In this document: in pieces, positions 1 to 9,295 of the stretch
Layout of the letters: every line of letters begins with the position of its first letter
Position numbering within the stretch: the first letter of the stretch is position 1
DNA from: GCA-2746795 sp964643965
GTDB taxonomy: Bacteria > Chloroflexota > Anaerolineae > Promineifilales > Promineifilaceae
Direction of reading: 5' to 3'
Length of the DNA stretch: 64,000 nucleotides
Assembly (NCBI GenBank): GCA_964643965.1
Contig: CAZXVH010000014.1
Coordinates: forward strand, 6,571-70,570
Translations under genes and position numbers: made by a program
Notes under the pieces: model-generated
What the model was told of the DNA's origin: nothing
What the model saw: the letters and a program-made list of their open reading frames with translations, nothing else
Databases searched by the model: none

Positions 1-1
1 G

Positions 2-2254
2 AGTATCACCACCTATTTCCCGCAAGAAGGGGAAGACGTGACGCTCTCTGATTTGGAGAAAACGGCCGTTCTCGAAGCCATCCAGGACAACCGATCCGCC
101 ACCACCTCCGCCCTCTCTACCAACGACGAATACATCGTCAGCTTCATCGTGCCCGTGTTGGACGAAGCCAATCGGCCCACCGCCGCCCTCGTCGGCCGGG
201 TGCCGGAAATCTCCCTCAACGAACTCATCATGGGATTAGAAGGCGTGGTGGGGCGCGGCGCCGGCTTCATCGTTGATGAGCGGGGCGAAATCATCGCCCA
301 CGCCGACGGCGACAAACTGCTCAGCGATTGGCAGCCGCCCACCGACCTCATCCGCGCCATTGAAACGGAGCAAACGCCGCCCGGCGTCGCCTACCAGGGG
401 CGCGACAGCCAGACTAACGCCCGTGAACTCGTCTACTACATCAAAGGCGAATCCCATCCCTGGACGGTGGTCATCACCGCCCCTTACGCCACCGTCCTCA
501 ACCTGGCTTTGGGCATTGGCGTACCGCTAGCGGCCGTTATGGTCATCATTTCCGCCTTGTTTTACATCATCTTTGCCTTCCTGGGTCGGGACATCACCCG
601 CCCCATCACTGAACTGGCCGACGCCTCTACCAAAATGGCCCAGGGCGACGAGTGGAGTCCTGAATACATGGCGCAGCGTGATGACGAGATCGGGCAGCTG
701 ACCCGCGCCTTCACCGTGATGCAGCGCTCCATTAAACAACGGCTCAACGAGTCTGCCCTGCTGCTCGACGTCAGCGAAGATGTCTCCAGCAGCCTGGACA
801 TCACCAATGGCATGCCCGCCATTTTGCGCGGCGCATTCCGCGGAACTGGGGCGGTGGGCGCCCGGGCGGTGGTGCAAAATCCCAACACCGGCCAACCCCT
901 CACCTTTGGTGAAGGGCCGGCCGCCGCCGACATGACCCGCCTGGATCGGGCGCTTATCAACGCCCTGCGCCATAAAGAGCAGCTTATCCTGGAATCACCG
1001 GCCGAAATGACCAAAGCGCTCAACCTGCCCACTGATCATGAGACCCCCATTCACTCTTTAATTGCCCTGCCGCTCACCTCCAAAGAACGCTTCCAGGGCA
1101 TGATCTGGGTGGGCTACCGCACAGCCCACCAGCCGGACACGGCCGAACTCAATCTGCTCAACACCCTGGCCAGTCAGGCCATTGTCCTGGTGGAAAATGC
1201 CCGTTTGTTTGCCACTTCAGAAGGGGGTCGCCGTCGCCTGGCGGCCGTTTTAGCCAGCACCACCGATGGCGTCATCGTCACCGACCAGACGCAGCGGGTC
1301 TTACTGATCAATCGGGCCATGGAGCGCATCTTCAACTTGAAAGCGGTAGACGTAGTGGGACGCCCCGTAGCCAATATCATCCCCTCGCCGCCGCTGGTGG
1401 ATGCGTTAACCAGCAAAGAGGAAGCAGCCCGCAACCGGGAAATACCCGTCGGCAAAAACACGGTCTATTATGCCTCCACCTCTACCATTGTGGGCACGGA
1501 TGGTCAGGTGATGGGGCGGGTGGCTGTGTTGCACGACATCACCCATCTCAAAGAAATTGACGCCATGAAATCCGACTTTGTAGCCACCGTTTCCCACGAT
1601 TTGCGCAGTCCGCTCACCTTTATGCGCGGCTATGCCACCATGCTGACGATGGTGGGCGACATGAACGAGAAACAAGAAGATTATGTGGAAAAGATTCTCG
1701 GCGGCATCGACCAAATGGCGAAACTGGTGGATGATTTATTAGACTTGGGGCGCATTGAATCCGGCACCACGCTGCACGAAGACAGAATTGAAGTGGAGCC
1801 GCTGCTGGCCGACCTGGCCACAGAATATTGGCAGCACGCGCATATGTCTGGCATTAAGTTGGAAGTGGATGTGTCGCCCAAGGATTTGATTTTTGTGGGC
1901 GACAAGCGGCTCATCCGGCAGGCATTGACCAACCTTGTCACCAACGGCGTCAAGTATGCTCCAGACAGCGGCGTGATGAAATTACACGCTGAAAAATCCG
2001 GCAATGAAGTGGTCTTCCAGGTGATGGATCATGGTCCGGGCATCGCCCAGGCAGACCAGATGCGCCTGTTTGAACGCTTTTATCGGGCACAGGAAAAAGG
2101 GACGGAGAAGGTGAAGGGGTCGGGCCTGGGGCTGGCCATTGTGAAATCAATTGCCGAGAAGCATGGGGGCCGGGCTTGGTGCCAGAGCAAACGGGGCACA
2201 GGCACGACGTTTTTCCTGGCTGTGCCGCTCTCGCAAAACGGCCGTACCCCGTAG
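2..2254 (+). CDS. Sensor histidine kinase, 5' end outside window (dCache-TM-HAMP-GAF-PAS-HisKA-HATPase)
   Basis: Membrane sensor kinase of a two-component system. The reading frame is open from base 2, so the N-terminus lies outside the window; the GTG at 38 is internal. Counting from that GTG, residues 1-150 look like the end of a periplasmic/extracellular dCache sensor. A hydrophobic segment at about 155-185 is the last membrane helix, followed by HAMP (190-235), GAF (250-395) and PAS (400-510). The H-box SHDLRSPL puts the phospho-accepting His near residue 520. The ATPase has N-box NLVTNGVKYAP, G1 DHGPGI and G2 GSGLGLAIVKS. No receiver domain and no adjacent response regulator are visible; a partner may lie upstream. 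The next gene converges on it after 49 bp. Family assignment is firm; the signal sensed is unknown. Confidence 0.93.
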   Translation, partial: SITTYFPQEGEDVTLSDLEKTAVLEAIQDNRSATTSALSTNDEYIVSFIVPVLDEANRPTAALVGRVPEISLNELIMGLEGVVGRGAGFIVDERGEIIAHADGDKLLSDWQPPTDLIRAIETEQTPPGVAYQGRDSQTNARELVYYIKGESHPWTVVITAPYATVLNLALGIGVPLAAVMVIISALFYIIFAFLGRDITRPITELADASTKMAQGDEWSPEYMAQRDDEIGQLTRAFTVMQRSIKQRLNESALLLDVSEDVSSSLDITNGMPAILRGAFRGTGAVGARAVVQNPNTGQPLTFGEGPAAADMTRLDRALINALRHKEQLILESPAEMTKALNLPTDHETPIHSLIALPLTSKERFQGMIWVGYRTAHQPDTAELNLLNTLASQAIVLVENARLFATSEGGRRRLAAVLASTTDGVIVTDQTQRVLLINRAMERIFNLKAVDVVGRPVANIIPSPPLVDALTSKEEAARNREIPVGKNTVYYASTSTIVGTDGQVMGRVAVLHDITHLKEIDAMKSDFVATVSHDLRSPLTFMRGYATMLTMVGDMNEKQEDYVEKILGGIDQMAKLVDDLLDLGRIESGTTLHEDRIEVEPLLADLATEYWQHAHMSGIKLEVDVSPKDLIFVGDKRLIRQALTNLVTNGVKYAPDSGVMKLHAEKSGNEVVFQVMDHGPGIAQADQMRLFERFYRAQEKGTEKVKGSGLGLAIVKSIAEKHGGRAWCQSKRGTGTTFFLAVPLSQNGRTP

Positions 2255-2303
2255 ACGTAGAGGTTCACCTTTTCTGAAAAAGTTGAGCTTCCTGGCCCCC
2301 CTC

Positions 2304-2963
2304 CTAATCCCCCAACAACCTATCCAAATCAGCCAGAACGGCCGTTAACGACTCATAGCGATATGGCGTAAAGTTGTAATCACCGTCAGCCGTATCCGGC
2401 GTAGGCACAACCACCACCTTCATGCCTGCCGCCACTGCCGCCCGACAGCCCGGCGCTGAATCTTCCAACGCCAGGCACAACCCCGGCGAGACACCCAGTC
2501 GTTCCGCCGCCAACAGGTAAATATCGGGGGCCGGTTTGCCCCGCGCCACCTCATCCCCCGCCGCAATGGCCCCGCATACATCCGCCAGACCCAATTGCGC
2601 CAAAATAATCTCGGCGTGATGACGCGGGCTAGATGTGGCCACCGCCCACGGCAGCCCCCGCTCCCGCACGGCCGTTTCCAACGCCAACAAACCGGGCATA
2701 ACCGGTACACCCAACGCCCGGCGCTGCGCAAAAATAGCGTCTTTGGCGGCCGCCAGCTGCGCCGTCGTTGGCGAGAGGGCATACGTTTCGCGCACCAGTT
2801 GGGCCGCTTTATCCAGGCGTAGACCGATCATTTGCCGGTATACCTCGTCGGTGAGGAAACGGCCGTGGGCGTGAACAACCTCTCGCCACGCCTCCCGGGC
2901 GAGGGGTTCGGTATCGACCATGAGGCCATCCATATCAAAAATAACTGCCTGGCGTTGGGGCAT
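2304..2963 (-). CDS. HAD-superfamily phosphatase/phosphomutase (beta-phosphoglucomutase-like)
   Basis: 219-residue cytosolic HAD hydrolase. Motif I is FDMDGLMVDTE (nucleophile D10, acid/base D12), motif II ATSSPR, motif III the lysine in GKPAPDIY, and motif IV LEDSAPGC. The helical cap after motif I is of the beta-phosphoglucomutase/phosphatase subclass, so the substrate is probably a small sugar phosphate. I chose the ATG at 2963, preceded by GGAA at suitable spacing and matching the usual family N-terminus. A GTG at 3005 overlaps the stop of the upstream VWA-FHA gene by 4 nt and would add 14 residues; it could mean translational coupling. Exact substrate not inferable. Confidence 0.88.
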   Translation of the reverse strand: MPQRQAVIFDMDGLMVDTEPLAREAWREVVHAHGRFLTDEVYRQMIGLRLDKAAQLVRETYALSPTTAQLAAAKDAIFAQRRALGVPVMPGLLALETAVRERGLPWAVATSSPRHHAEIILAQLGLADVCGAIAAGDEVARGKPAPDIYLLAAERLGVSPGLCLALEDSAPGCRAAVAAGMKVVVVPTPDTADGDYNFTPYRYESLTAVLADLDRLLGD

Positions 2964-3001
2964 AAGATTCCTTCTATCCGACCAACGAAGGGTACGCAAA
3001 A

Positions 3002-4861
3002 TCACGCCTCGCGTATACGCAAGATGAAGCGGAACTGGAGCCGGCCGATGCTGATGGTATCATTGTCGGTGAGGGCCTGGGGCGCTAAACCGAGGCGGGT
3101 GTAGTTGAGATAGGTTCCGTGAGCGCTGCCTTCGTCGTAGAGCCAATAAGTTTCGTTTTGGCAGGTGATGCGGGCGTGGAGCGGGGCCACGCTGTTATCC
3201 GCCAGGGCCAAATCTGCTTCGTTTTCATCCCGGCCAATAACCAGATTGCTGCTGTCGATGTGGTACAGCGCTAAGTCCGGGGCGTTGATCGGCTCCAGAT
3301 AGGCGTCATAGGTGGTGTGCGGCGTAGGCGGCGGCAGGGGCGGCGGCGCGGAGCGGTCTGTGGGTGACGGCCCTTCTGTCTGCGAGGCAAGGCTCTGTTT
3401 GCGTGAGCGCCACCAGATGATGAGCAGCAGCAAAACGGCCGTTACCCCCAGCCCGCCAATAATCTTCAGCCACATCAAAGGATCGCCCGGCATAACGGCC
3501 GTTGGCTCGGGGGCAGGCGGCGTGGGGGGCAGCGGGGTGGCAGTGGGGAGCAACGGCCGCTCTACCACCACCTCCAACGCCGCCAACGGACTGGTGGCCG
3601 TAAAACCAAATTCATCCGCCACATCCACCACCAGTTCATAGCGCCCTTCCGTTGCTAACTCCATATTCCAGGCCAGTTGCAGTTGACCCTGGCTGTTGGG
3701 CTGGATGGTGTTTAAGGCTGGCTGGCGTCGGCCGTTCACCTGCCACACCAGGTCTGTCAACGCCCGTGGCTTGCCGTCAGGCCAGCTAATTTGCACCGGG
3801 ATCGTGGCCTGTTTCGGCGCCAGGTCGGTGATGGGCGTGTCTGACGCGGGGCCGCGGCGCACAATGGGCGCGTGCGGCGGCAGCGCCTCAATCTCCGGCG
3901 GCAGCAGCGTCAGGGACAGGTCGCCTACCACCCGCTGCCCATTGACATTGAGCGCCAGGGGATAGTCGCCGCTTTGCCGTTGCAGCGATTGGTACTGAAT
4001 TTGCGGCCATTCGGCCTGCTCGCGCCACACAGCGAAGATAGCCTCGGCGGCCGCGGCCGTGGGCATGTGGATGGTGAGGCCGCGGGCGGGCCGGGTCAGC
4101 CGCTCCAGGCGGAACTGCTCCTCGGCGGTCATGTCGCTGCCCATCACCGCCCCAAAAAGGGGGATGTCGTGCGCCTGGGCAGTTTGCAGCAGCGCTTCAT
4201 AATCTAATTGCGAATGAAGGCGGCCGGCATCGGTGAAGAGGAGAACGGCGGGATAACGGCCGTTTCCCCCCAAAGCGGCGTGGTCAAGGGCCTGGTTCAG
4301 CATCGCCTGGAGCGGCAGCGGCCAGACGCCGGCCGGTTCATACGCCGCCAACGCCGCCTGGATGGCCGCCGGATCAGAAGCGTCTTGGATGAGAAAACGG
4401 CCGTTTGTCAGCGTCTCATCCGGGACTACAATGGAAACGGCGTCCAGGTCAGGGCGCAGCGTTTGGGCAAACTGGTTTATGCTGGCGGCTGCTTCTTCAT
4501 AGCGGCTCAGGCCATCGCCGTTGTCATCCAGCCGCATCGTCTCATTGGCGTCCAGCACAAAGACGATATCCCGTCCGGCCGGAGCGGTGACCCACTCAAA
4601 GTCCACCGGGATGCCGTTTTCACGGAAACTGGCCCCCCTTAAATCTACCTCCCCACCCTGGGCGTTGATGGTGCGCAGCGTCACCGTCACCAGAGGAAAA
4701 GCGCTGTCGTTTACCTGCATGATTTGGATGAGATCGGGCGGCGGCTCCTGGCTGAAAACGGCCGTTTTCCCCCCAAAAAGCAGCGTCCCCAGCAGCAAAA
4801 CAGCCAGGAGAGGCATACGCAAAAATCGGTTGAATGGGGAAGGGTTAACAACTGTGTGCAT
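3002..4861 (-). CDS. Transmembrane VWA-FHA protein
   Basis: 619 residues. A signal peptide ends near residue 38 (VFSQE). An extracytoplasmic von Willebrand A-like domain covers about 95-290, followed by a beta-rich region, a Pro-rich stalk, one TM helix at about 463-485 and a C-terminal FHA domain (about 540-612: IGRDENEADL, HARI, GSAHGTYLN). The expected topology puts VWA outside and the phosphothreonine-reading FHA inside. The MIDAS motif is degenerate: DANET at 104-108 instead of DxSxS. It is followed at once by an EF-hand-like loop, D112-x-N-x-DG...E123, so calcium may replace or support the MIDAS metal. It is divergent from a gene of the same architecture across 107 bp, and its stop overlaps the possible GTG start of the HAD gene. 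Function unknown; a sensor or adhesion-linked scaffold is inferred. Confidence 0.85.
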   Translation of the reverse strand: MHTVVNPSPFNRFLRMPLLAVLLLGTLLFGGKTAVFSQEPPPDLIQIMQVNDSAFPLVTVTLRTINAQGGEVDLRGASFRENGIPVDFEWVTAPAGRDIVFVLDANETMRLDDNGDGLSRYEEAAASINQFAQTLRPDLDAVSIVVPDETLTNGRFLIQDASDPAAIQAALAAYEPAGVWPLPLQAMLNQALDHAALGGNGRYPAVLLFTDAGRLHSQLDYEALLQTAQAHDIPLFGAVMGSDMTAEEQFRLERLTRPARGLTIHMPTAAAAEAIFAVWREQAEWPQIQYQSLQRQSGDYPLALNVNGQRVVGDLSLTLLPPEIEALPPHAPIVRRGPASDTPITDLAPKQATIPVQISWPDGKPRALTDLVWQVNGRRQPALNTIQPNSQGQLQLAWNMELATEGRYELVVDVADEFGFTATSPLAALEVVVERPLLPTATPLPPTPPAPEPTAVMPGDPLMWLKIIGGLGVTAVLLLLIIWWRSRKQSLASQTEGPSPTDRSAPPPLPPPTPHTTYDAYLEPINAPDLALYHIDSSNLVIGRDENEADLALADNSVAPLHARITCQNETYWLYDEGSAHGTYLNYTRLGLAPQALTDNDTISIGRLQFRFILRIREA

Positions 4862-4968
4862 TGGTTTCTTCTTCGGTGATTTCCAGGGGCAGTATGGTTG
4901 ATTATGTTTACTTTCTGCCCCACGTTTGATATTATAGCACGGTAGGAGAGCGTCAAGGGAAACCAGCT
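4862..4968. promoter_or_regulatory. Divergent promoter region between the two VWA-FHA genes
   Basis: Only 107 bp separate the two divergent starts. On the minus strand a perfect TATAAT (4936-4931) has TTGACG 14 bp upstream, an unusually short spacer, and would give a leader of about 65 nt. The same A/T-rich block reads TATTAT on the plus strand. AGGGAAACC precedes the plus-strand ATG at 4969. The shared region suggests co-regulation of the pair. Promoter strength is inferred only from motif match. Confidence 0.45.
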
Positions 4969-6786
4969 ATGAGACAACCAAAAAAGAGAGCAGGCACACA
5001 GTGGATTGTTTACATCATCGTAATTTTGTGGGGGATGCAAACGGCCGTTTTTGCCCAAGAGCCGCCAACTACGCCCCTGCCCTGGTTAGCCATCACCGGC
5101 AGCGACGCCAGCAGTCCGCCCGGCATCGAACTACAAGCGGTGGGCATGGACGGTCAAGGCAACGCCCTCGACTTCAACAGCGGCGGTATCATCCTCGAAC
5201 AAAATGGAGCGCTGACCGCCTATGAGGTCGTCGGCCCGGCCCAAATCGGAACCCTCACCATCTTCCTGTTGGACATTCCGGCTGGCGTGGCCGAACAACT
5301 GCCCGCCATCGAAAGGGCCATCAAAGCCTACGCTTCCCCCGCCAATATGGTTGAAGGCGTCGATTACGTGGCTATTTACAAAATTGGCGATACGGGACCA
5401 GAAGAGATTCTGGCCCCTACCAGTTTCTACAACGCCGTCCAAAACGCCTTTGCCACCCCCCTACAGCCGGAAACAGATATCACCGCCCTCCTGGACAGCA
5501 CCATGGACATGCTGGACCAGATGGAAGGCTTGAAGCCAAATCCGGCTATGGTGGCCTCCCTGGTGGTCATGTCTGATGGCACAGACGCCCTCAGTTCTCG
5601 TTTTACCACCACCGATATAGCCCCCCATGCCGCCAACCTGGGCTTCCCGGTGCATTCGGCGTGGCTCAACAATGCCAATCTGCCCGGCTTGAGCATTGGT
5701 CGGGAGTACCTGGGGCAGGTGGCGGCCGGTTCGCGGGGGGTGGCCGTCTCATTGGAAAATGAGGCTGATTTGCCCCAAATTTGGAACCGCATCAGCAGCT
5801 TCCGCGACCAGGCGCGGCTGCGCTTTGATATGGCCGACCCGGCCGGCGGCCAAATTAACGTGGTCATGAGCCTGGTGAATAATCCCGAAGTTAAAGCGGA
5901 AGAAGCCATCGCCGTCTCCGGCAGTTTGCCCAGCGTCATCATTGATCTACCCATTGAAAGCCGTCTCATGAGCCTGCCCAACCTGGATAAGCCAGTCAAA
6001 TTGAGCTTTGCCACCACTGTCTCCTGGCTGGATGGGGTGGAACGGCGAATTGAAGCAGCGCAACTGGTGGTCAACGGCGCGGTAGTGCAGGATATACCGG
6101 TGAACACGCTCAAGGGGTTCACGGCCGAAATCAATAATCTGGTTTACGGTGACAATATCGTGCAGGTGGCGGTGCTGGATGAGCAAGGCTTCCCTGTCAC
6201 CAGCCCGCCGGTGAACCTGACGGTGCAAGAGGGCAGCCGGGACGTGCCGGCGGAATTGGGGGCAGGCGGTTTAAGCGGCTTTCTAGGCACGTTGGTATGG
6301 CTGCTGTTTTTAGCGGCGCTATTATTGGCGGTCATGTATGTGGCGCGCCGTTATAAACTGCTCTCACACTTAAAGCTGCCCCGCCGCTCAGGCAGACAAG
6401 GGAGAACGGCCGTCGCCTCTTATGATGACCCGGCTTCCTACTCTTCTGCAGGAGATAGTCCGGTGGTAACGGCCGTTGTGCCCCTTGCCTACCTGGAAGT
6501 ATTGGAATCCGTCACCCGCCTGCCTGACCGCCTGGAGCTAAAAGCGAGCCAGGTCAGCCTGGGGCGCTCCCCGGCGCAGTCCGACATCGCCTTTGAAAAC
6601 GACATCACCGTCTCCCGCCTTCACGCCTCCCTGCACCTGGATGGCGCTCATTACCGCATCTATGATGAACGTTCCACCAGCGGCGTCTGGGTCAACGAGC
6701 AGCAGGTTCCCGAGTATGGCGTACAGTTGATGGATGGCGATGAAATTCATTTGGGCGCGGTGCATTTACGCTACCGGGAAATGTAA
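4969..6786 (+). CDS. Transmembrane VWA-FHA protein, divergent paralogue
   Basis: 605 residues with the same order of parts as its divergent neighbour: signal peptide (cleavage near FA-QE, residue 29), VWA-like domain (about 90-275, with VVMSDGTD as the clearest strand), beta-sandwich region, TM helix at about 437-462 and C-terminal FHA (LGRSPAQSDI, SRLHASL, STSGVWVN). The MIDAS first motif is not recognisable (LLDIPAG where DxSxS would be), so classical metal-dependent ligand binding is doubtful. The cytoplasmic FHA would bind a phosphothreonine protein. Sequence similarity to the neighbour is low outside FHA, so the duplication is old, or the two are functionally distinct partners. Confidence 0.85.
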   Translation: MRQPKKRAGTQWIVYIIVILWGMQTAVFAQEPPTTPLPWLAITGSDASSPPGIELQAVGMDGQGNALDFNSGGIILEQNGALTAYEVVGPAQIGTLTIFLLDIPAGVAEQLPAIERAIKAYASPANMVEGVDYVAIYKIGDTGPEEILAPTSFYNAVQNAFATPLQPETDITALLDSTMDMLDQMEGLKPNPAMVASLVVMSDGTDALSSRFTTTDIAPHAANLGFPVHSAWLNNANLPGLSIGREYLGQVAAGSRGVAVSLENEADLPQIWNRISSFRDQARLRFDMADPAGGQINVVMSLVNNPEVKAEEAIAVSGSLPSVIIDLPIESRLMSLPNLDKPVKLSFATTVSWLDGVERRIEAAQLVVNGAVVQDIPVNTLKGFTAEINNLVYGDNIVQVAVLDEQGFPVTSPPVNLTVQEGSRDVPAELGAGGLSGFLGTLVWLLFLAALLLAVMYVARRYKLLSHLKLPRRSGRQGRTAVASYDDPASYSSAGDSPVVTAVVPLAYLEVLESVTRLPDRLELKASQVSLGRSPAQSDIAFENDITVSRLHASLHLDGAHYRIYDERSTSGVWVNEQQVPEYGVQLMDGDEIHLGAVHLRYREM

Positions 6787-6827
6787 TAGTGCTATTTGCC
6801 AGTGACAGGCGGCAAGTCATTACTTAC

Positions 6828-6878
6828 AAAGGAGACTCGCCACTTGCCACTCGCCACCCATAACCCTTTTAACCTATG
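6828..6878 (+). promoter_or_regulatory. Displaced Shine-Dalgarno with heptamer array before the helicase-like gene
   Basis: A strong AAAGGAG (6828-6834) lies 41 nt before the ATG at 6876. Between them are heptamer units of TCGCCAC type (6837-6864). No other SD is near the ATG, and no in-frame start sits at proper distance from AAAGGAG. The array appears to have been inserted between SD and start. Confidence 0.4.
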
Positions 6879-8951
6879 TTCCCCACGCTAAACTTTGACT
6901 TAACGGCCGTCCAAGAAGCCGCCATCACCGCCGACCAGACCAGCTTTTGGCTGGGTGAAGCGGGCAGCGGCAAAACGACGGCCATGCAGGGGCGACTGCT
7001 GCACCTGCTGCGCAGCAGCGAACCCGCTTATACGCTGCTGGTGCTGGTGGCCGAGTTGAGTCACCAGGCTGAGTACCTGGACGCCATGCATCAATCCGGT
7101 TTAGGCCCCTATGCCGACCTGCAAATTATCACCTACAACCGGCTGGCCCAGGAGATGGTGACGCTATTTTGGCCGCTGGTGGCCCGGCCGGCCGGATTCA
7201 CCCGCCCTTTCCAACCACCCACCGTCCTCAGCTATGATCTGGCCCAACTGTTGATGTGGTACACCGTCACCCCCCTGCTAGAAGCGGGCGCCTTTGCCGA
7301 TTTGCGCCTGCGCCCGCAGCAGATTGTGAGCCAGCTGTTGGATACGCTCAACCGGGCGGCGCTGAACGGCTTGAGCCTGGAGGAAGCCATCGCCCGCCAA
7401 ATCAATACCTGGACAGGTGAACCAGACCGCATACGCCACCTGCATGATGCTGAAACGGCCGTTCACCATTTCCGCCACACCTGTTTAGAAAACAGCCTGC
7501 TCGATTTGTCGCTGGTGGTGCAGGTCTTTGACACCCAACTGGTGCAGCACCCCGAGTTTCATCGCTATTTTGAGGAGCGCTTCCGACACCTGCTCATCGA
7601 CAACGTGGAAGAGCAGACGCCCGCCGGTCAAAATTTCATCGCCAACTTGATGCGCTTCAGCCAAACCACCGCCATCGCCTACGACGCCGGCGGTGGCTAC
7701 AAGCGCTTCATGGCCGCCGATCCGCTCGGCTCTAACCGCTTCCGCAGCCAATGCCGGTATGCCTTTGATTTTAAGCAGAATTTTGTGACGACGCCGGCGC
7801 TGACGGCCGTTTCCCATCTTGTAGAAAATCATCTGCTGCACACCAACCACCCCACCCTGGGCGCAGAGGCGGGCATCTTGGGGGTGGTGAACGGCCGTTA
7901 CCGCCGGGAAATGGTGGCCCAACTGCTGCCTGTGCTGCAAAACCTGGTGCAGGAGCAAGGCGTCCCGCCCCATCAGATCGCCATCATCGCCCCGTATCTG
8001 GACGGGGCCATGCGCTATCTGCTCACCCAGGCGTTTAAGCGGGCAAAACTGCCTCTCTTTTTCCTGCGCCGCCGCTCCAGCCCGCGTGAAGAGCCGCGCA
8101 TCCGCGCCTGGCTCACCTGGCTGGCGTTAGCCCATCCCCACTGGCAGATCGCCCCTTCGCATTACGATGTGGCCGAAGCGCTGTCTCTTTCTATCGCCGG
8201 GCTGGACCCCGCCCGCGCCCAACTGCTGGCCGACCGGCTGTATGACCCGGCTGAAATTCGCCTGCTACCGGTTGACGATCTGCCGGAGAAGGTGACGGAA
8301 CGACTAGACGTGCACACCATCCAGTTGACAGAGGAATTACGGGAATGGCTGGGGAGCGTAAACGGCCGTTATCCCCTCGACGCCTTTCTCTACCACCTCT
8401 TCAACGACCTGCTGGCCCAACCCCGCTTCCAACCCATACCAGACCTGGCGGGGGCGGCCGTCTGTGACTGGTTGGTGCAGGCGGCCACCCGTTTGCGCCA
8501 GGCCGCCGAGCCGATGGGCTTGCACACTCCGGCGCAAATCGGCGCGGCCTTCATTGAGGGCATCAACCAGGGCCTCGTCACCGCCAATCCGCCCGATCTC
8601 GGCGATCCGCCTGACCCGAACGGCATCATGATTTCGACCATTTACGGCTATTTGCTGGCGGGGAAAACGGCCCAGGTGCAGGTGTGGCTGGAAGCGGCCG
8701 ACCAGGGCTGGTGGGCCATTCCCAACCAGCCGTTGAGCAACGCCTTTGTCCTGGCTCAAAGCCGTCCGGCAGAGGAACCCTGGACCAGCGATGAGGAATT
8801 CGGGATGCGCAACCAGCTTCTCAGCCGCCTCATTCGCGGCCTCACCAATCGCTGCACGGGCGGCATTTTGCTGGCCAACAGCGATCTGGATCGGCGCGGT
8901 CTACGGCAGGATGGCCCTTTGTGGCGGGCGTTACAGCCGATCAGGCAGTGA
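6876..8951 (+). CDS. UvrD/AddB-like superfamily 1 ATPase (degenerate helicase)
   Basis: 691 residues. Walker A is GEAGSGKT with the lysine at residue 33, preceded by the Q-like LTAVQEAAI typical of UvrD/Rep helicases. The Walker B region reads LLIDNVEEQTP, where DEAQD would be expected. Late motifs (STIYGYL, LLSRLIRGL) only loosely resemble motifs V/VI, and no nuclease domain is seen. It may be an AddB-type inactivated helicase partner or a Chloroflexota-specific repair ATPase. The stop codon TGA is the first piece of a CAGTGAA heptamer array, so the C-terminus is set by the repeat. Helicase activity is uncertain; the superfamily is fairly clear. Confidence 0.7.
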   Translation: MFPTLNFDLTAVQEAAITADQTSFWLGEAGSGKTTAMQGRLLHLLRSSEPAYTLLVLVAELSHQAEYLDAMHQSGLGPYADLQIITYNRLAQEMVTLFWPLVARPAGFTRPFQPPTVLSYDLAQLLMWYTVTPLLEAGAFADLRLRPQQIVSQLLDTLNRAALNGLSLEEAIARQINTWTGEPDRIRHLHDAETAVHHFRHTCLENSLLDLSLVVQVFDTQLVQHPEFHRYFEERFRHLLIDNVEEQTPAGQNFIANLMRFSQTTAIAYDAGGGYKRFMAADPLGSNRFRSQCRYAFDFKQNFVTTPALTAVSHLVENHLLHTNHPTLGAEAGILGVVNGRYRREMVAQLLPVLQNLVQEQGVPPHQIAIIAPYLDGAMRYLLTQAFKRAKLPLFFLRRRSSPREEPRIRAWLTWLALAHPHWQIAPSHYDVAEALSLSIAGLDPARAQLLADRLYDPAEIRLLPVDDLPEKVTERLDVHTIQLTEELREWLGSVNGRYPLDAFLYHLFNDLLAQPRFQPIPDLAGAAVCDWLVQAATRLRQAAEPMGLHTPAQIGAAFIEGINQGLVTANPPDLGDPPDPNGIMISTIYGYLLAGKTAQVQVWLEAADQGWWAIPNQPLSNAFVLAQSRPAEEPWTSDEEFGMRNQLLSRLIRGLTNRCTGGILLANSDLDRRGLRQDGPLWRALQPIRQ

Positions 8952-9023
8952 ACAGTGGACAGTGAACAGTAAGCGGTGAATAGTGAACAATGAGGGGTAT
9001 CCCTTCATCCTTCATCCTTCATC
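8946..9023. repeat. Heptamer arrays (CAGTGAA x7, then CTTCATC x3)
   Basis: Seven 7-bp units of the CAGTGAA/CAGTGGA type occupy 8946-8994, and three exact CTTCATC units lie at 9003-9023. The first array contains the stop codon of the helicase-like gene. The second overlaps the last codons and stop of the small minus-strand membrane-protein gene. Confidence 0.85.
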
Positions 9024-9295
9024 AATTTCCCCAGCGCCGGTACAGCCACCAGCACAATGCCCCCCCATTCCAGCAGCCAGTTCGGCAGAATCCCGGCGAC
9101 GCTGCTGTACAAAAAGGCGTCGATGGCGTGCAGCCACACAGCTTCCTCCCCAAAAATCTGCGCCGCTCGCCAGGCGCACAGGCCGCAAAGAACGGCCGCC
9201 AATAAATAAGCCGCCACCGTCAGCCAACCCAACGCCGTAGGATCTCCGACATATGGTTCCCAGGACACACTTTTTATAATCTCAAATAGGCTCAT
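9005..9295 (-). CDS. Small membrane protein, unknown
   Basis: 96 residues with two clear hydrophobic helices (about 24-46 and 66-90) separated by an amphipathic stretch. The start is the ATG at 9295 with GAGGG upstream. The N-terminal part (GWLTVAAYLLAAVLCGLCAW) resembles the beginning of longer Chloroflexota/proteobacterial membrane proteins, so this could be a shortened form; I cannot confirm that. The C-terminus runs into the CTTCATC heptamer array (LMKDEG then stop), which may have cut or replaced the original end. No functional assignment. Confidence 0.55.
   Translation of the reverse strand: MSLFEIIKSVSWEPYVGDPTALGWLTVAAYLLAAVLCGLCAWRAAQIFGEEAVWLHAIDAFLYSSVAGILPNWLLEWGGIVLVAVPALGKLMKDEG

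Noticed and set aside
527..1032. Minus-strand frames within the sensor kinase
   Set aside because: Shadows; the plus frame has continuous HAMP/GAF homology.
8946..8994. Possible CRISPR-like array
   Set aside because: Units are 7 bp with no spacers; the other arrays are the same type. No cas genes in the window.
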